Part shown: piece by piece, positions 8,638-15,455 of the stretch
How positions within the stretch are numbered: the first letter of the stretch is position 1
Layout: every line of letters begins with the position of its first letter
NCBI RefSeq assembly: GCF_017310015.1
Contig: NZ_CP022297.1
Span: 2,418,001 to 2,482,000 of the forward strand
Source: Marinobacterium iners
GTDB taxonomy: Bacteria; Pseudomonadota; Gammaproteobacteria; Pseudomonadales; Balneatricaceae
Length of the DNA: 64,000 nt
Reading direction: 5' to 3'
The notes under the pieces: model-generated
Databases searched by the model: none
What the model saw: the letters and a program-made list of their open reading frames with translations, nothing else
Told to the model about the DNA's origin: nothing
Position numbers and translations under genes: made by a program

Positions 8638-9420
8638 TTATTGTTTATCTATTATTAATTCTGCTACTTCGTCAATAAGTGACTTAACATCAATCTCACA
8701 TTTAGGATCTATTTCATGGGCACACTTACCAGTTATTAGATTGTCGTGGTATGCAACACGGTCAGTAATGAAAGCTTTTGAGTAATAGCTATCATCTGCA
8801 AATTGAGGCAATCTTTCAGAGATATATGCCTTAATTTTCTTGAGCTTGTTAATCTTTTGAATTCCGTTGTATGCACGAATACGAGCTGGTATCACTTTGA
8901 TTGTGTAGCTGGAAGAATCCAAGTTTGGATTGTTTAGGATAATTTCTTCAAGCAACTGAAGTGTTTCACAAGTAATGTCCAAGTCATTAGCTGTATCACT
9001 GGTCGGTATGTAGATAATATCCGAGCATTGAGCTGTTGTTCGTGCAGCAGTGCTATCGTTAGCAGAGTTGTCGAATACCTTAATCAAGTGTTCATTTAGA
9101 TTTCCCAACAAATCGACAATAGCTTTTGGTGTCACTTCATCAACCACTTCATTGAATGAAGCATTATTAATTTCAGGAAAATCAAAGACACTCTGACGAT
9201 GTGAATTGAACTTGTTTGACTGGTTTCTCAAGTCAAAGTCCAATAGAAGCGGATATGACTTGCCAAGGTAAGTATTGATACCAGTGTAAAGGTGATTAGC
9301 GATAGTTGTCTTAGATACACCACCTTTCAAGCTCATGATACAGATGCTTATTGGTGTGAATTTACTCTTATCAATAAGAAGGTTTATTTCTTTTACTTTA
9401 TCCTTTCTTACAATATTCAT
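8638..9420 (-). CDS. parA: ParA-family partition ATPase
   Basis: The protein has a deviant Walker A motif, SLKGGVSKTTIANH, at about residues 29-42, typical of ParA/MinD/Soj ATPases. A Walker-A'-type LLLDFDLRN segment lies near 59, and a VFDNSAND…IIYIPTS segment matches the later ParA core. At 260 residues it is a short ParA with no N-terminal DNA-binding domain. These ATPases form ATP-dependent dimers that move or position DNA cargo. It is followed by an unknown small gene in the same unit. The region upstream has a TTGACA -35 and two copies of a 14-base repeat that may be an operator or centromere. On an integrative element it would support maintenance of the excised circle. Confidence 0.85.
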   Translation of the reverse strand: MNIVRKDKVKEINLLIDKSKFTPISICIMSLKGGVSKTTIANHLYTGINTYLGKSYPLLLDFDLRNQSNKFNSHRQSVFDFPEINNASFNEVVDEVTPKAIVDLLGNLNEHLIKVFDNSANDSTAARTTAQCSDIIYIPTSDTANDLDITCETLQLLEEIILNNPNLDSSSYTIKVIPARIRAYNGIQKINKLKKIKAYISERLPQFADDSYYSKAFITDRVAYHDNLITGKCAHEIDPKCEIDVKSLIDEVAELIIDKQ

Positions 9421-9476
9421 TTTTTATTTCTCCAATAATTTATTTATATATTCATGTAAACGTGGAATTAAATATT

Positions 9477-9530
9477 TGTCAATGATATTTTAAATATTTT
9501 TTAAAGATATTTTAAATATATTCCAATGAT
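9477..9530. repeat. Two 14-base repeats upstream of parA
   Basis: GATATTTTAAATAT occurs at 9484-9497 and again at 9506-9519, 22 bases (two helical turns) apart. CAATGAT occurs at 9480-9486 and 9524-9530. On the minus strand the first repeat abuts a consensus TTGACA (9477-9482) for parA. Helically phased repeats at a par promoter are typical of operators and centromere sites; binding is inferred. Confidence 0.5.
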
Positions 9531-9567
9531 TAATTAAATATAATAATTAGATCAATAACTTATGCAC

Positions 9568-9593
9568 AAAAAAAACCGCCCTATTTGGCGGCA
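9568..9593 (-). terminator. Rho-independent terminator
   Basis: On the minus strand the hairpin CCGCC-AAATAG-GGCGG is followed by eight T residues. It is placed just after the end of the 9620-9958 gene. Confidence 0.85.
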
Positions 9594-9619
9594 TATGGAG
9601 ATTTGTTTTATTTTTTAAT

Positions 9620-9958
9620 TTATCTTATTTCTTCTACAGCATCTTCTTGCTTAACAGATTCTGAATCCTTTTCGCTTTCAAGCTCTTTAATTTTCTCTTC
9701 AAGTGCTTTTATTTCTGCTTTGTAATATCCAAACTCACTACTAAAGAAAAGATTATCTTCCTTCTTCTGTTCATAAAGCATATGAATAATAGAATTTTTC
9801 TCAGTAAGTTCTTTTTCCAGTTCTTCTACCCTCTCTTTCATCTCATATTCTTCTTTAAGCAACTTACTCCTGAAAGAAAGATATTTGAATTCTCTGACAA
9901 TACTGTATATGCAAATTAAACATACGACTAAAACCCATAAATATATACTTGAAACCAT
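9620..9958 (-). CDS. Membrane-anchored coiled-coil protein (112 aa)
   Basis: One hydrophobic helix at residues about 4-20 is followed by a long Glu/Lys/Leu coiled coil (about 30-105) and an acidic tail. The layout is that of a small bitopic protein with a cytoplasmic coil. It starts two bases after the stop of the gene at 9961-10374, with AGAGG inside that gene's last codons, so the two are coupled. A terminator follows. Small proteins of this shape occur in phage lysis cassettes and conjugation clusters; nothing in the sequence decides between those, and function is unknown. Confidence 0.6.
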   Translation of the reverse strand: MVSSIYLWVLVVCLICIYSIVREFKYLSFRSKLLKEEYEMKERVEELEKELTEKNSIIHMLYEQKKEDNLFFSSEFGYYKAEIKALEEKIKELESEKDSESVKQEDAVEEIR

Positions 9959-9960
9959 AA

Positions 9961-10374
9961 TTACCTCTTATTGTTGTTTGTTACTAATTTTAAAGGACTT
10001 CTAACATCCACCCTTCTCTTTCTCAAAAAGTAGAAGAACATCAGCTTTGAAGCCGAATACACTTTGACACTCTTGAAGTTACTGGATTCATCACGAGCAA
10101 CATTCACAGATTTGATATATCCATTTACTAAATAGAACTTTCTTTCTTGATTGTGATAGTTCTTACAATGAACGGTATAGAGTTCATTAAAATAGTCTCG
10201 TTTATGTATAACTGGATAGAAGCCTTCTAAACCGTCTTTAGACAACTCTACTGAACCAGTCTTAGCCAACTCTTCAATAATGTTGTTAATTATTTGTTCA
10301 GGTGAAATAGGAGCAAGCTCTTTCTTTAATTCTTCTATAATATTTTTATTTTTCATGGACATATTTATTACCAT
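9961..10374 (-). CDS. Hypothetical protein (137 aa)
   Basis: The N terminus is helical and charged, the middle is rich in Tyr/His, and the C terminus is strongly basic (FLRKRRVDVR…NNNKR), which could bind nucleic acid. Three in-frame ATGs lie within the first seven codons. The second is preceded by GGTAA and is a plausible alternative to the first, which lacks a ribosome-binding site. It is first in a two-gene unit with the coiled-coil membrane protein. No family recognised. Confidence 0.55.
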   Translation of the reverse strand: MVINMSMKNKNIIEELKKELAPISPEQIINNIIEELAKTGSVELSKDGLEGFYPVIHKRDYFNELYTVHCKNYHNQERKFYLVNGYIKSVNVARDESSNFKSVKVYSASKLMFFYFLRKRRVDVRSPLKLVTNNNKR

Positions 10375-10396
10375 AATATATATTGTATATATACAT
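10374..10396. promoter_or_regulatory. A/T dyad in promoter position (copy 4)
   Basis: ATAATATATATTGTATATATAC spans the start of the minus-strand gene at 10374 and lies between it and the plus-strand gene at 10435. It is one of six similar dyads in the element. Confidence 0.4.
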
Positions 10397-10434
10397 GAAT
10401 ATCATAATGCTTAATTAATTCAAGGCCCGCCATT

Positions 10435-10779
10435 ATGTTTATTAATGAAATGGAAGAATTTGAAGACCTTCTCAACTACCGCCATGCGACTCATACCAGC
10501 TTTACATTGAGAATCTGGAAGGCAGGGAAGGTAAAGTCTCAGAAGCTCTATCTAATGGAGCAGGTTCAGCCGGTTGTAGATGAGATTAAAGACTACATCG
10601 AGCAGGGCATGACTGTAGAAGTCTTTGACAGGAACTGGAGTCTGAAGGTCAGCAAGGCGAAGCTGGAGCTTGGTTTTGGTGTTATGGATTCAGATTGCTA
10701 TGAGCTATACAACTCACTACAGGAGTTGTTCAGTAAGCCATGTGAACCGGAGAACGGCTTTGCCCTTGCTTTCACTTGA
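10435..10779 (+). CDS. Hypothetical protein (114 aa)
   Basis: A soluble protein with a basic central segment (RIWKAGKVKSQK) and no membrane helix or recognised motif. The ATG at 10435 is preceded by AAGG; an in-frame ATG at 10450 is an alternative. Its base composition is clearly less AT-rich than its neighbours. It overlaps the 3' end of the convergent gene at 10772-10975 by eight bases. No family recognised. Confidence 0.55.
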   Translation: MFINEMEEFEDLLNYRHATHTSFTLRIWKAGKVKSQKLYLMEQVQPVVDEIKDYIEQGMTVEVFDRNWSLKVSKAKLELGFGVMDSDCYELYNSLQELFSKPCEPENGFALAFT

Positions 10780-10975
10780 TAGAACGGAGATAGGCCACTC
10801 TATGACCCGCTTGAAGCTTCTGTAAGGTGCTGTTGAACTCAGCTACAGCAGCATCTACAGAGGCTATGTTTTTCATACAAGCTATCTCACTCTGGATCTC
10901 TTCTAGCCAGTCCTTCTCAGTGACCCTCTCAACCCTCTTTGAACCGTCCTCAAAGAAGTAAACAACCCTATCCAT
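10772..10975 (-). CDS. Small hypothetical protein (67 aa)
   Basis: The protein starts MDRVVYFFEDGSKRVERVTE and is predicted largely helical, with an Ala-rich middle. GAGG lies eight bases before the ATG, which supports translation. It converges on and overlaps the end of the gene at 10435-10779. Composition is more balanced than most of the element, like that gene, so the two may have arrived together. No family recognised. Confidence 0.5.
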   Translation of the reverse strand: MDRVVYFFEDGSKRVERVTEKDWLEEIQSEIACMKNIASVDAAVAEFNSTLQKLQAGHRVAYLRSIK

Positions 10976-11167
10976 AAAATCGCCTCACAGCTTGTTTCAG
11001 GGCGATCCTAGCATCATTTTTCAACATTTTTCACCAATTCTATCTCTTCAGTCATTTCCAGAAAAAAACGATCAAAATCATCATGTTATGGAAGTTTTCA
11101 CTCACCGAAAAGGCTTTCAAATCATTGATATTTAGTCGTTTTTTATATTCTTAAAATAATTTATATA

Positions 11168-11196
11168 TTGACTTGACTTATGAATATTGGTATGAT
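11168..11196 (+). promoter_or_regulatory. Sigma-70 promoter with extended -10
   Basis: TTGACT at 11168-11173 is followed by a 17-base spacer and TATGAT at 11191-11196, with TG one base before it (extended -10). It lies in the 246-base spacer before the methylase array and is placed to drive the gene at 11222. I see no terminator between the first genes of the array, so it may drive several of them. Confidence 0.7.
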
Positions 11197-11221
11197 TCGC
11201 CCATCTTCATAGGAAACAGGA

Positions 11222-11956
11222 ATGAACAACGAACTAAAAAAGACTTTTGAACAGATCACAAATCGCTACTCTCTCAAGCCAGAAACCTTCTTTTCTGCAT
11301 TTGTTGAAAGCTTGTATTCCATAGCTTTAACAAGCTCTATTCCAGATAAATATTTACCCCTTTTTGAACCAGTAAACGAGTTCGCTGAAGCTTATTGGCA
11401 AGTCGTATCTGTTACCCCCTTTTCAGATAGTCTTGGACAGCTCAGGGACTCACTTTTCCTGAATGATTCCAGTCTGGCACAACACAATACACCTGAATCT
11501 TTGATTTTTAGCTTACAGAGCATGTTGGAGCCTGATTACAACACTCCTCGCTCTTTTGCTGATACGTCTTGTGGCACTGCTGCAATACCGCTCATCACAA
11601 TGAAAAAAGCTCTGGAACAGGCAATAGAGCATGATTCGTTGGATACCTACAGTCAGCACTATTTCATTTTGGTCGAGCTGGATGAGTTGGCCGCGAAGAT
11701 TTCGGTTATTCAGATCATTGCTTCTCATATGGCTGTAGCCAAAAAAGATAATAAAAACATTTCCTTACCATTCATTGAAGTGGTTGAAGGTGACGGTCTA
11801 TTTGTTGAGAAGAATCATAAATTGATTTTCTCGAATACAGGACGACATTTTTTAGAAATACCAATTATTAAAAAATATGGACTCTACAATGAAGAAATAA
11901 CACTTTGGAATTTGTGTAAATTAAGTTTTAAAACATTAACTTCAATTAGCTCTTGA
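11222..11956 (+). CDS. Degenerate N6-adenine methylase-like protein
   Basis: The region about 113-165 resembles the SAM-binding core of HsdM-type N6-methylases: FADTSCGTAAIPL corresponds to the family's 'DPxCGSGG' motif I, and a later ELDELAAKISVIQIIA helix corresponds to the motif II/III region. The catalytic motif IV (N/D-P-P-Y/F) is not found; where it would be expected the sequence reads LIFSNTGRHF. At 244 residues it is also short. I infer a methylase-derived protein without catalysis, perhaps a DNA-binding or regulatory partner of the two intact methyltransferases downstream. It is the first gene of the array, with its own strong promoter. Confidence 0.6.
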   Translation: MNNELKKTFEQITNRYSLKPETFFSAFVESLYSIALTSSIPDKYLPLFEPVNEFAEAYWQVVSVTPFSDSLGQLRDSLFLNDSSLAQHNTPESLIFSLQSMLEPDYNTPRSFADTSCGTAAIPLITMKKALEQAIEHDSLDTYSQHYFILVELDELAAKISVIQIIASHMAVAKKDNKNISLPFIEVVEGDGLFVEKNHKLIFSNTGRHFLEIPIIKKYGLYNEEITLWNLCKLSFKTLTSISS

Positions 11957-11963
11957 AGCTATG

Positions 11964-12032
11964 GAGGTGCGTTACCGAGCAAGTGTGAATGGGTCACTCT
12001 TGTTCAAAAGAAAAATACTATAAGGATAATCC
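11964..12032 (+). repeat. Leader repeat type 1, copy A
   Basis: A 67-base block ending just before the ATG at 12033 is identical to the block at 12529-12595; with one C/T change the match continues through the start codon. It contains the hairpin GAGCAAGTGTGA-ATGGG-TCACTCTTGTTC (11977-12005) and the ribosome-binding region AAGGATAAT. Confidence 0.9.
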
Positions 12033-12521
12033 ATGAACCCGATTAGAGAGATTTCTATTAAAAATGAAAAAATCGTAAAACAAGAAACATATCCAATTTG
12101 GACTGAAGAAGATTACGATAACCAGCTTGATTGCACCGTTGCTCTATTCGAGCATTATGCTGAACTTGGTTATGAATCATTCTTTGTATCTCAATACGAA
12201 GTAATACACTCCTTTTCTCAAGGACGAGAAGCCGTCTTTAAACAGTTCTTCATTGTTAATGAGGAACAGCAGAACACTCGCACTTATAGAGCTATTCTCA
12301 AGAGTTCAAAGCTCTCGAAGAAGACAATCATTCGAGGGGCTGAAGAACTTCAAGTTCTCCATTCAAAAAACATTTCTCCTGCTCAGGCAGATACTGAATT
12401 CCTTTTGGCCTATTCAAAGAATCATATTTCTTTGCACTACCACGGCCAGAGCTATTCGTTGGTCGATAGTCATTCATATCACCAGATCGAAGCGGAACTT
12501 CAGCAGTCAGTAGCTGCATAA
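12033..12521 (+). CDS. Hypothetical protein with Ala-Ala C-terminus (162 aa)
   Basis: A soluble protein with an acidic, aromatic N-terminal half and a His-rich C-terminal segment (HISLHYHGQSY, about 141-151). I recognise no family. It ends QQSVAA, and the next three genes also end in Ala-Ala. Its leader is a near-exact copy of the leader of the following methyltransferase gene, so the two are probably controlled the same way after transcription. Position between methylase genes suggests a role in their function or regulation, but this is inference. Confidence 0.6.
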   Translation: MNPIREISIKNEKIVKQETYPIWTEEDYDNQLDCTVALFEHYAELGYESFFVSQYEVIHSFSQGREAVFKQFFIVNEEQQNTRTYRAILKSSKLSKKTIIRGAEELQVLHSKNISPAQADTEFLLAYSKNHISLHYHGQSYSLVDSHSYHQIEAELQQSVAA

Positions 12522-12528
12522 AGATTAC

Positions 12529-12597
12529 GAGGTGCGTTACCGAGCAAGTGTGAATGGGTCACTCTTGTTCAAAAGAAAAATACTATAAGGATAATTC
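12529..12597 (+). repeat. Leader repeat type 1, copy B
   Basis: Second copy of the 67-base block, ending at the ATG at 12598. The hairpin lies at 12542-12570. Because the hairpin is close to the ribosome-binding site it could control translation by a protein or RNA ligand. Confidence 0.9.
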
Positions 12598-13386
12598 ATG
12601 AACAATAAAACAGAGAATTTTAATGAAGAAGAAAATGTAAAATCTACAAGCACTATCTCAATTGATTCAGGATACTACCTGTTCAACAATGACTGCCTGA
12701 ACATTCTTAGAGACATGAAATCTAACAGTGTCGATTTAATCCTCACTGACCCACCATATGACATTAAAAACACAAAGGCTGGTGGAAACAGCAAGTTCAA
12801 TAAGTCATTCCAAACAGTTAATGATCAACTTGTATCAATGAATCTAGTTAATGGTTTTAATACTGAGATTCTTGATGAGATGGTAAGAGTCTGCAAGAAC
12901 ATAAATATTATGCTCTTCTGCAATAAGGCACAGCTACCATTCTACATGGATTATTTTGTAACTAAGCACGGTTGTAGTTTTGACCTTATCAAATGGGTTA
13001 AAACAAATGCTGTTCCAACTTTCAAAAACAAAATGCTTAGTGATACTGAATACTGTTTTTATGCCAGAAAGAAAGGTTATTGCAATCCGCAAAGCTATGA
13101 GGATGCAAAAACACTATATCAAGCACCGATAAATATCAGAGATAAAAAGTTTTATGGACACCCAACCATTAAGCCAATTGATTTGCTTGAAAAGCTAGTT
13201 CGAAACTGTAGTCGTGAAGGAGAAGTCATTTTAGATCCTTTTATGGGGTCTGGTTCAACCGGCGTAGCTGCTTTGAATCTTAATCGTAAATTCGTTGGTA
13301 TAGAGATCGATAGTTTTTTTTACGATATTTCTAAATCAAGAATTAAAGATTCAATACTTAAGACAAACGCACCTATAGCAGCTTAA
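12598..13386 (+). CDS. DNA methyltransferase (DPPY type, N4-C or N6-A)
   Basis: The 262-residue protein has catalytic motif IV TDPPYD at about residues 50-55, the motif-X-like GHPTIKP near 186, and the SAM-binding motif I DPFMGSGSTG near 212 followed by VGIEID. This order (IV before I) is that of beta-class amino-methyltransferases, which methylate adenine N6 or cytosine N4 in DNA. No restriction endonuclease gene is adjacent. The start is fixed by AAGGATAAT within leader repeat B. The protein ends APIAA. It may protect the element from host restriction on entry or alter gene control; the recognition site cannot be read from the sequence. Confidence 0.88.
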   Translation: MNNKTENFNEEENVKSTSTISIDSGYYLFNNDCLNILRDMKSNSVDLILTDPPYDIKNTKAGGNSKFNKSFQTVNDQLVSMNLVNGFNTEILDEMVRVCKNINIMLFCNKAQLPFYMDYFVTKHGCSFDLIKWVKTNAVPTFKNKMLSDTEYCFYARKKGYCNPQSYEDAKTLYQAPINIRDKKFYGHPTIKPIDLLEKLVRNCSREGEVILDPFMGSGSTGVAALNLNRKFVGIEIDSFFYDISKSRIKDSILKTNAPIAA

Positions 13387-13426
13387 AGCTAAAAAAAGAG
13401 TATTGGCACTAGCCATGCTCAACCAG
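13378..13426 (+). repeat. Leader repeat type 2, copy C
   Basis: The block runs from the last two codons and stop of the first methyltransferase (GCAGCTTAA) to CAACCAGA. It includes the dyad AGCTTAAAGCT and the hairpin GAGTA-T-TGGC-ACTA-GCCA-TGCTC (13398-13420). It precedes the ATG at 13449 and is repeated at 14214-14262. Confidence 0.88.
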
Positions 13427-13448
13427 ATCACATAATAGGAGATAATGA

Positions 13449-14222
13449 ATGATTAAATATTCTTTGATTAACAATGATTGCATCGTGGCTTTTAAAGACA
13501 TTCCTGACAATAGTATTGATTTAGTGGTTACTGATCCACCTTACAAAATCACTAAAGGGGGTTGTTCTAAAATCAAAAATGGAACTGAGTGTGGTGGATT
13601 TTTAAGCAAAAGAAACTCCTTAACTCAAGAGCATTCTAAGAATGGAAAACTTTTTAAACACAATGAAATTAAGTTCAGCGACTGGGTTCCAGAAGTATTT
13701 AGAGTTTTGAAAGATCAATCTCATTGCTACATCATGGTCAATGATAGAAATATGCAAGAGATTCTTAATGAAGGGACTAAAGCTGGTTTTAAAATTCAAA
13801 ATATTTTAATTTGGAAAAAAGATACACATACACCAAATCGCTATTACCTTAAAAACTCTGAATTCATAGTTATGTTTCGTAAAGGTAAAGCCAAAAGCAT
13901 TAACAATATGGGAACCAAGTCTATTATTGAGATAAACAATATTAAGAGAGGACATAAGCAACACCCAACAGAAAAGCCTTTAGAACTTTTGAAATTGCTA
14001 ATTGATAACTCAAGTAAGTCAGAAGAAATAGTGCTAGATCCATTTATGGGTTCTGGTTCAGCCGGTGTAGCTTCAATACTCTTAGATCGCTGGTTCATTG
14101 GTATTGAAAAGGATGAGTCATTTTTTGAAGTTGCTGAAGACAGAATTAATTCAGTATCAACTCTATATGATAATGATCATCAACCATGTAATTTTGTATC
14201 AAATCAATTAGAAGCAGCTTAA
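13449..14222 (+). CDS. DNA methyltransferase (DPPY type), second
   Basis: The 257-residue protein has motif IV TDPPYK at about 29-34, QHPTEKPLELL near 174, and motif I DPFMGSGSAG near 197 followed by IGIEKD. The motif order again indicates a beta-class adenine-N6 or cytosine-N4 methyltransferase. It is related in architecture but not closely in sequence to the preceding one, so the two probably have different targets. TAGGAGATAA precedes the ATG. The protein ends QLEAA. No cognate nuclease is seen. Together with ArdC it fits an anti-restriction module. Confidence 0.88.
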   Translation: MIKYSLINNDCIVAFKDIPDNSIDLVVTDPPYKITKGGCSKIKNGTECGGFLSKRNSLTQEHSKNGKLFKHNEIKFSDWVPEVFRVLKDQSHCYIMVNDRNMQEILNEGTKAGFKIQNILIWKKDTHTPNRYYLKNSEFIVMFRKGKAKSINNMGTKSIIEINNIKRGHKQHPTEKPLELLKLLIDNSSKSEEIVLDPFMGSGSAGVASILLDRWFIGIEKDESFFEVAEDRINSVSTLYDNDHQPCNFVSNQLEAA

Positions 14223-14262
14223 AGCTAAAAAAGAGCACTGGCACTAGCCATGCTCAACCAGA
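14214..14262 (+). repeat. Leader repeat type 2, copy D
   Basis: Second copy, again beginning with the Ala-Ala-stop codons of the upstream gene. The hairpin GAGCA-C-TGGC-ACTA-GCCA-TGCTC (14233-14255) differs from copy C at two positions: one keeps pairing by exchanging C-G for U-G, the other is the unpaired base. This suggests selection on RNA structure. Confidence 0.88.
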
Positions 14263-14283
14263 ATTTACATAAAAGGAGAAAAA

Positions 14284-14763
14284 ATGAACACATTTTATAA
14301 ATTCATAATTCATAACGATTCAGAAAGTATTGGTTACAAAGGCACTTATGAGAACATTCAGGGTTACTTTGTAGAGTTGGAGTTGTCTTATCTTCAGTTC
14401 GAGAACGGCAGTCGTAGAGGCGATACATGCTTCTTCTTCTCTCCTCTCTCAGTGCTTGTAACATGGCAAGATGAGGATGGAGCGGCTACAGGGATAGAGT
14501 TTCAAGAAGTCAGTAACATAGAGCTGGAGATAGATGAAAAGCTTCTACAGACCGATTCTGGAGCTGATAAGAAGCTGATTTATCATAATGGCTTGAAAGT
14601 TGTTATGGATATTGAAGATCTATCTTTTGAAGACCTTCAAGAAGCTATGGAAGGTGACTATCTTTGTTTTTCTGGTGATTATTGTGAAGCACGAATTGAT
14701 GGGAAGTTTTACAGATACTACTCAGAGTCATTCATTAAGAATTTTAAATCTAAAGCAGCATGA
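14284..14763 (+). CDS. Hypothetical acidic protein with Ala-Ala C-terminus (159 aa)
   Basis: A soluble, strongly acidic protein rich in Glu, Asp, Phe and Tyr, with no recognised motif. It is the last gene of the array, preceded by leader repeat D and AAAAGGAG and followed directly by a terminator. It ends FKSKAA. Strong net negative charge is a feature of DNA-mimic antirestriction proteins, and the setting among methyltransferases and ArdC would suit that, but I see no specific similarity to ArdA or Ocr. Treat as unknown. Confidence 0.6.
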   Translation: MNTFYKFIIHNDSESIGYKGTYENIQGYFVELELSYLQFENGSRRGDTCFFFSPLSVLVTWQDEDGAATGIEFQEVSNIELEIDEKLLQTDSGADKKLIYHNGLKVVMDIEDLSFEDLQEAMEGDYLCFSGDYCEARIDGKFYRYYSESFIKNFKSKAA

Positions 14764-14793
14764 AAAAAGACAACTTTAAGTTGTCTTTTTTAT
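14764..14793 (+). terminator. Rho-independent terminator
   Basis: AAAAGACAACTT and AAGTTGTCTTTT form a long perfect stem with T residues at its end, directly after the stop of the last gene in the methyltransferase array. The A-rich 5' arm makes it work in both directions. Confidence 0.9.
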
Positions 14794-14807
14794 ATTTCGG
14801 CTTTCAA

Positions 14808-15305
14808 TTACAGCAATGAATCTTTAATCCTGTTTAAATATTCACTTCTCGTTTCAAGTTTCAATTCTTTATCAAAATAGAAGTAAGCATACCTATCAGG
14901 CTTCATGTAGCTGTAATACATAATTCCTTCATTCTCGTTGATAAAGTCAAAGAACAGCTTTCCTATTCTGAAGTCGCACTTCTCAATATTTGATTCTTTA
15001 TCACAAAACTCAACTCTATCTTTGTAGATTCTTTTAGCTGGAACTTTGTTAGTCCATGTGTAGAGATGAACCGCTTGATTATCCTTGTTGTAAAGCAATG
15101 GCAATATATTCAACTGGTGAAGACTCTTCGCAAAGCCAGTTGTTTTTATGTCTAAATTGGTAAAGGCGATTGTCCCCTTCTCGAACATCATTTCTGGTGT
15201 TCCAACAAATTCATTAGCCTTAAACGAATAGTTCTCTACAATTGATTCTTCTGCATATGCACTCACTGAAATCATTGCCATTAAAATTAATATTATTTTT
15301 TTCAT
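14808..15305 (-). CDS. Secreted or periplasmic hypothetical protein (165 aa)
   Basis: A clear Sec signal peptide (MKKIILILMAMISVSAYA, cleavage after AYA at about 18) is followed by a mostly polar protein with two Cys (about 114 and 123) that could form a disulfide. There is no lipobox or membrane anchor. It diverges from ardC at 15456, and the spacer contains an A/T dyad and the second copy of the 28-base motif. No family recognised. Its location in a transfer element suggests a role at the cell surface or in entry exclusion, but this is conjecture. Confidence 0.6.
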   Translation of the reverse strand: MKKIILILMAMISVSAYAEESIVENYSFKANEFVGTPEMMFEKGTIAFTNLDIKTTGFAKSLHQLNILPLLYNKDNQAVHLYTWTNKVPAKRIYKDRVEFCDKESNIEKCDFRIGKLFFDFINENEGIMYYSYMKPDRYAYFYFDKELKLETRSEYLNRIKDSLL

Positions 15306-15336
15306 AAATTCCTCTTCTTTTGTTTTTTTACATTAA

Positions 15337-15360
15337 ATATACAATATATATCGTATAATT
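15337..15360. promoter_or_regulatory. A/T dyad in promoter position (copy 5)
   Basis: AATATACAATATATATCGTA lies about 35 bases upstream of the minus-strand secreted-protein gene. It is one of six similar dyads. Confidence 0.42.
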
Positions 15361-15366
15361 TAATCC

Positions 15367-15394
15367 TATCATCATTAGAGCATTGATCAAGTAT
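15367..15394. promoter_or_regulatory. 28-base motif shared by two divergent spacers (copy 2)
   Basis: This matches 24 of 28 positions with 1331-1358, including the palindrome TTGATCAA. It lies between the divergent secreted-protein and ardC genes, just upstream of a TATAAT at 15425-15430 that probably serves ardC. Confidence 0.45.
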
Positions 15395-15455
15395 TAAAAT
15401 ATTTGGATATTTCCTTGTTCACGCTATAATATTTATAGAAACAACCGGAATAAGG

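Noticed and set aside
11964..14262. CRISPR array or iteron array in the repeated leaders
   Set aside because: There are only two copies each of two different repeats, separated by whole genes, with no spacer pattern.
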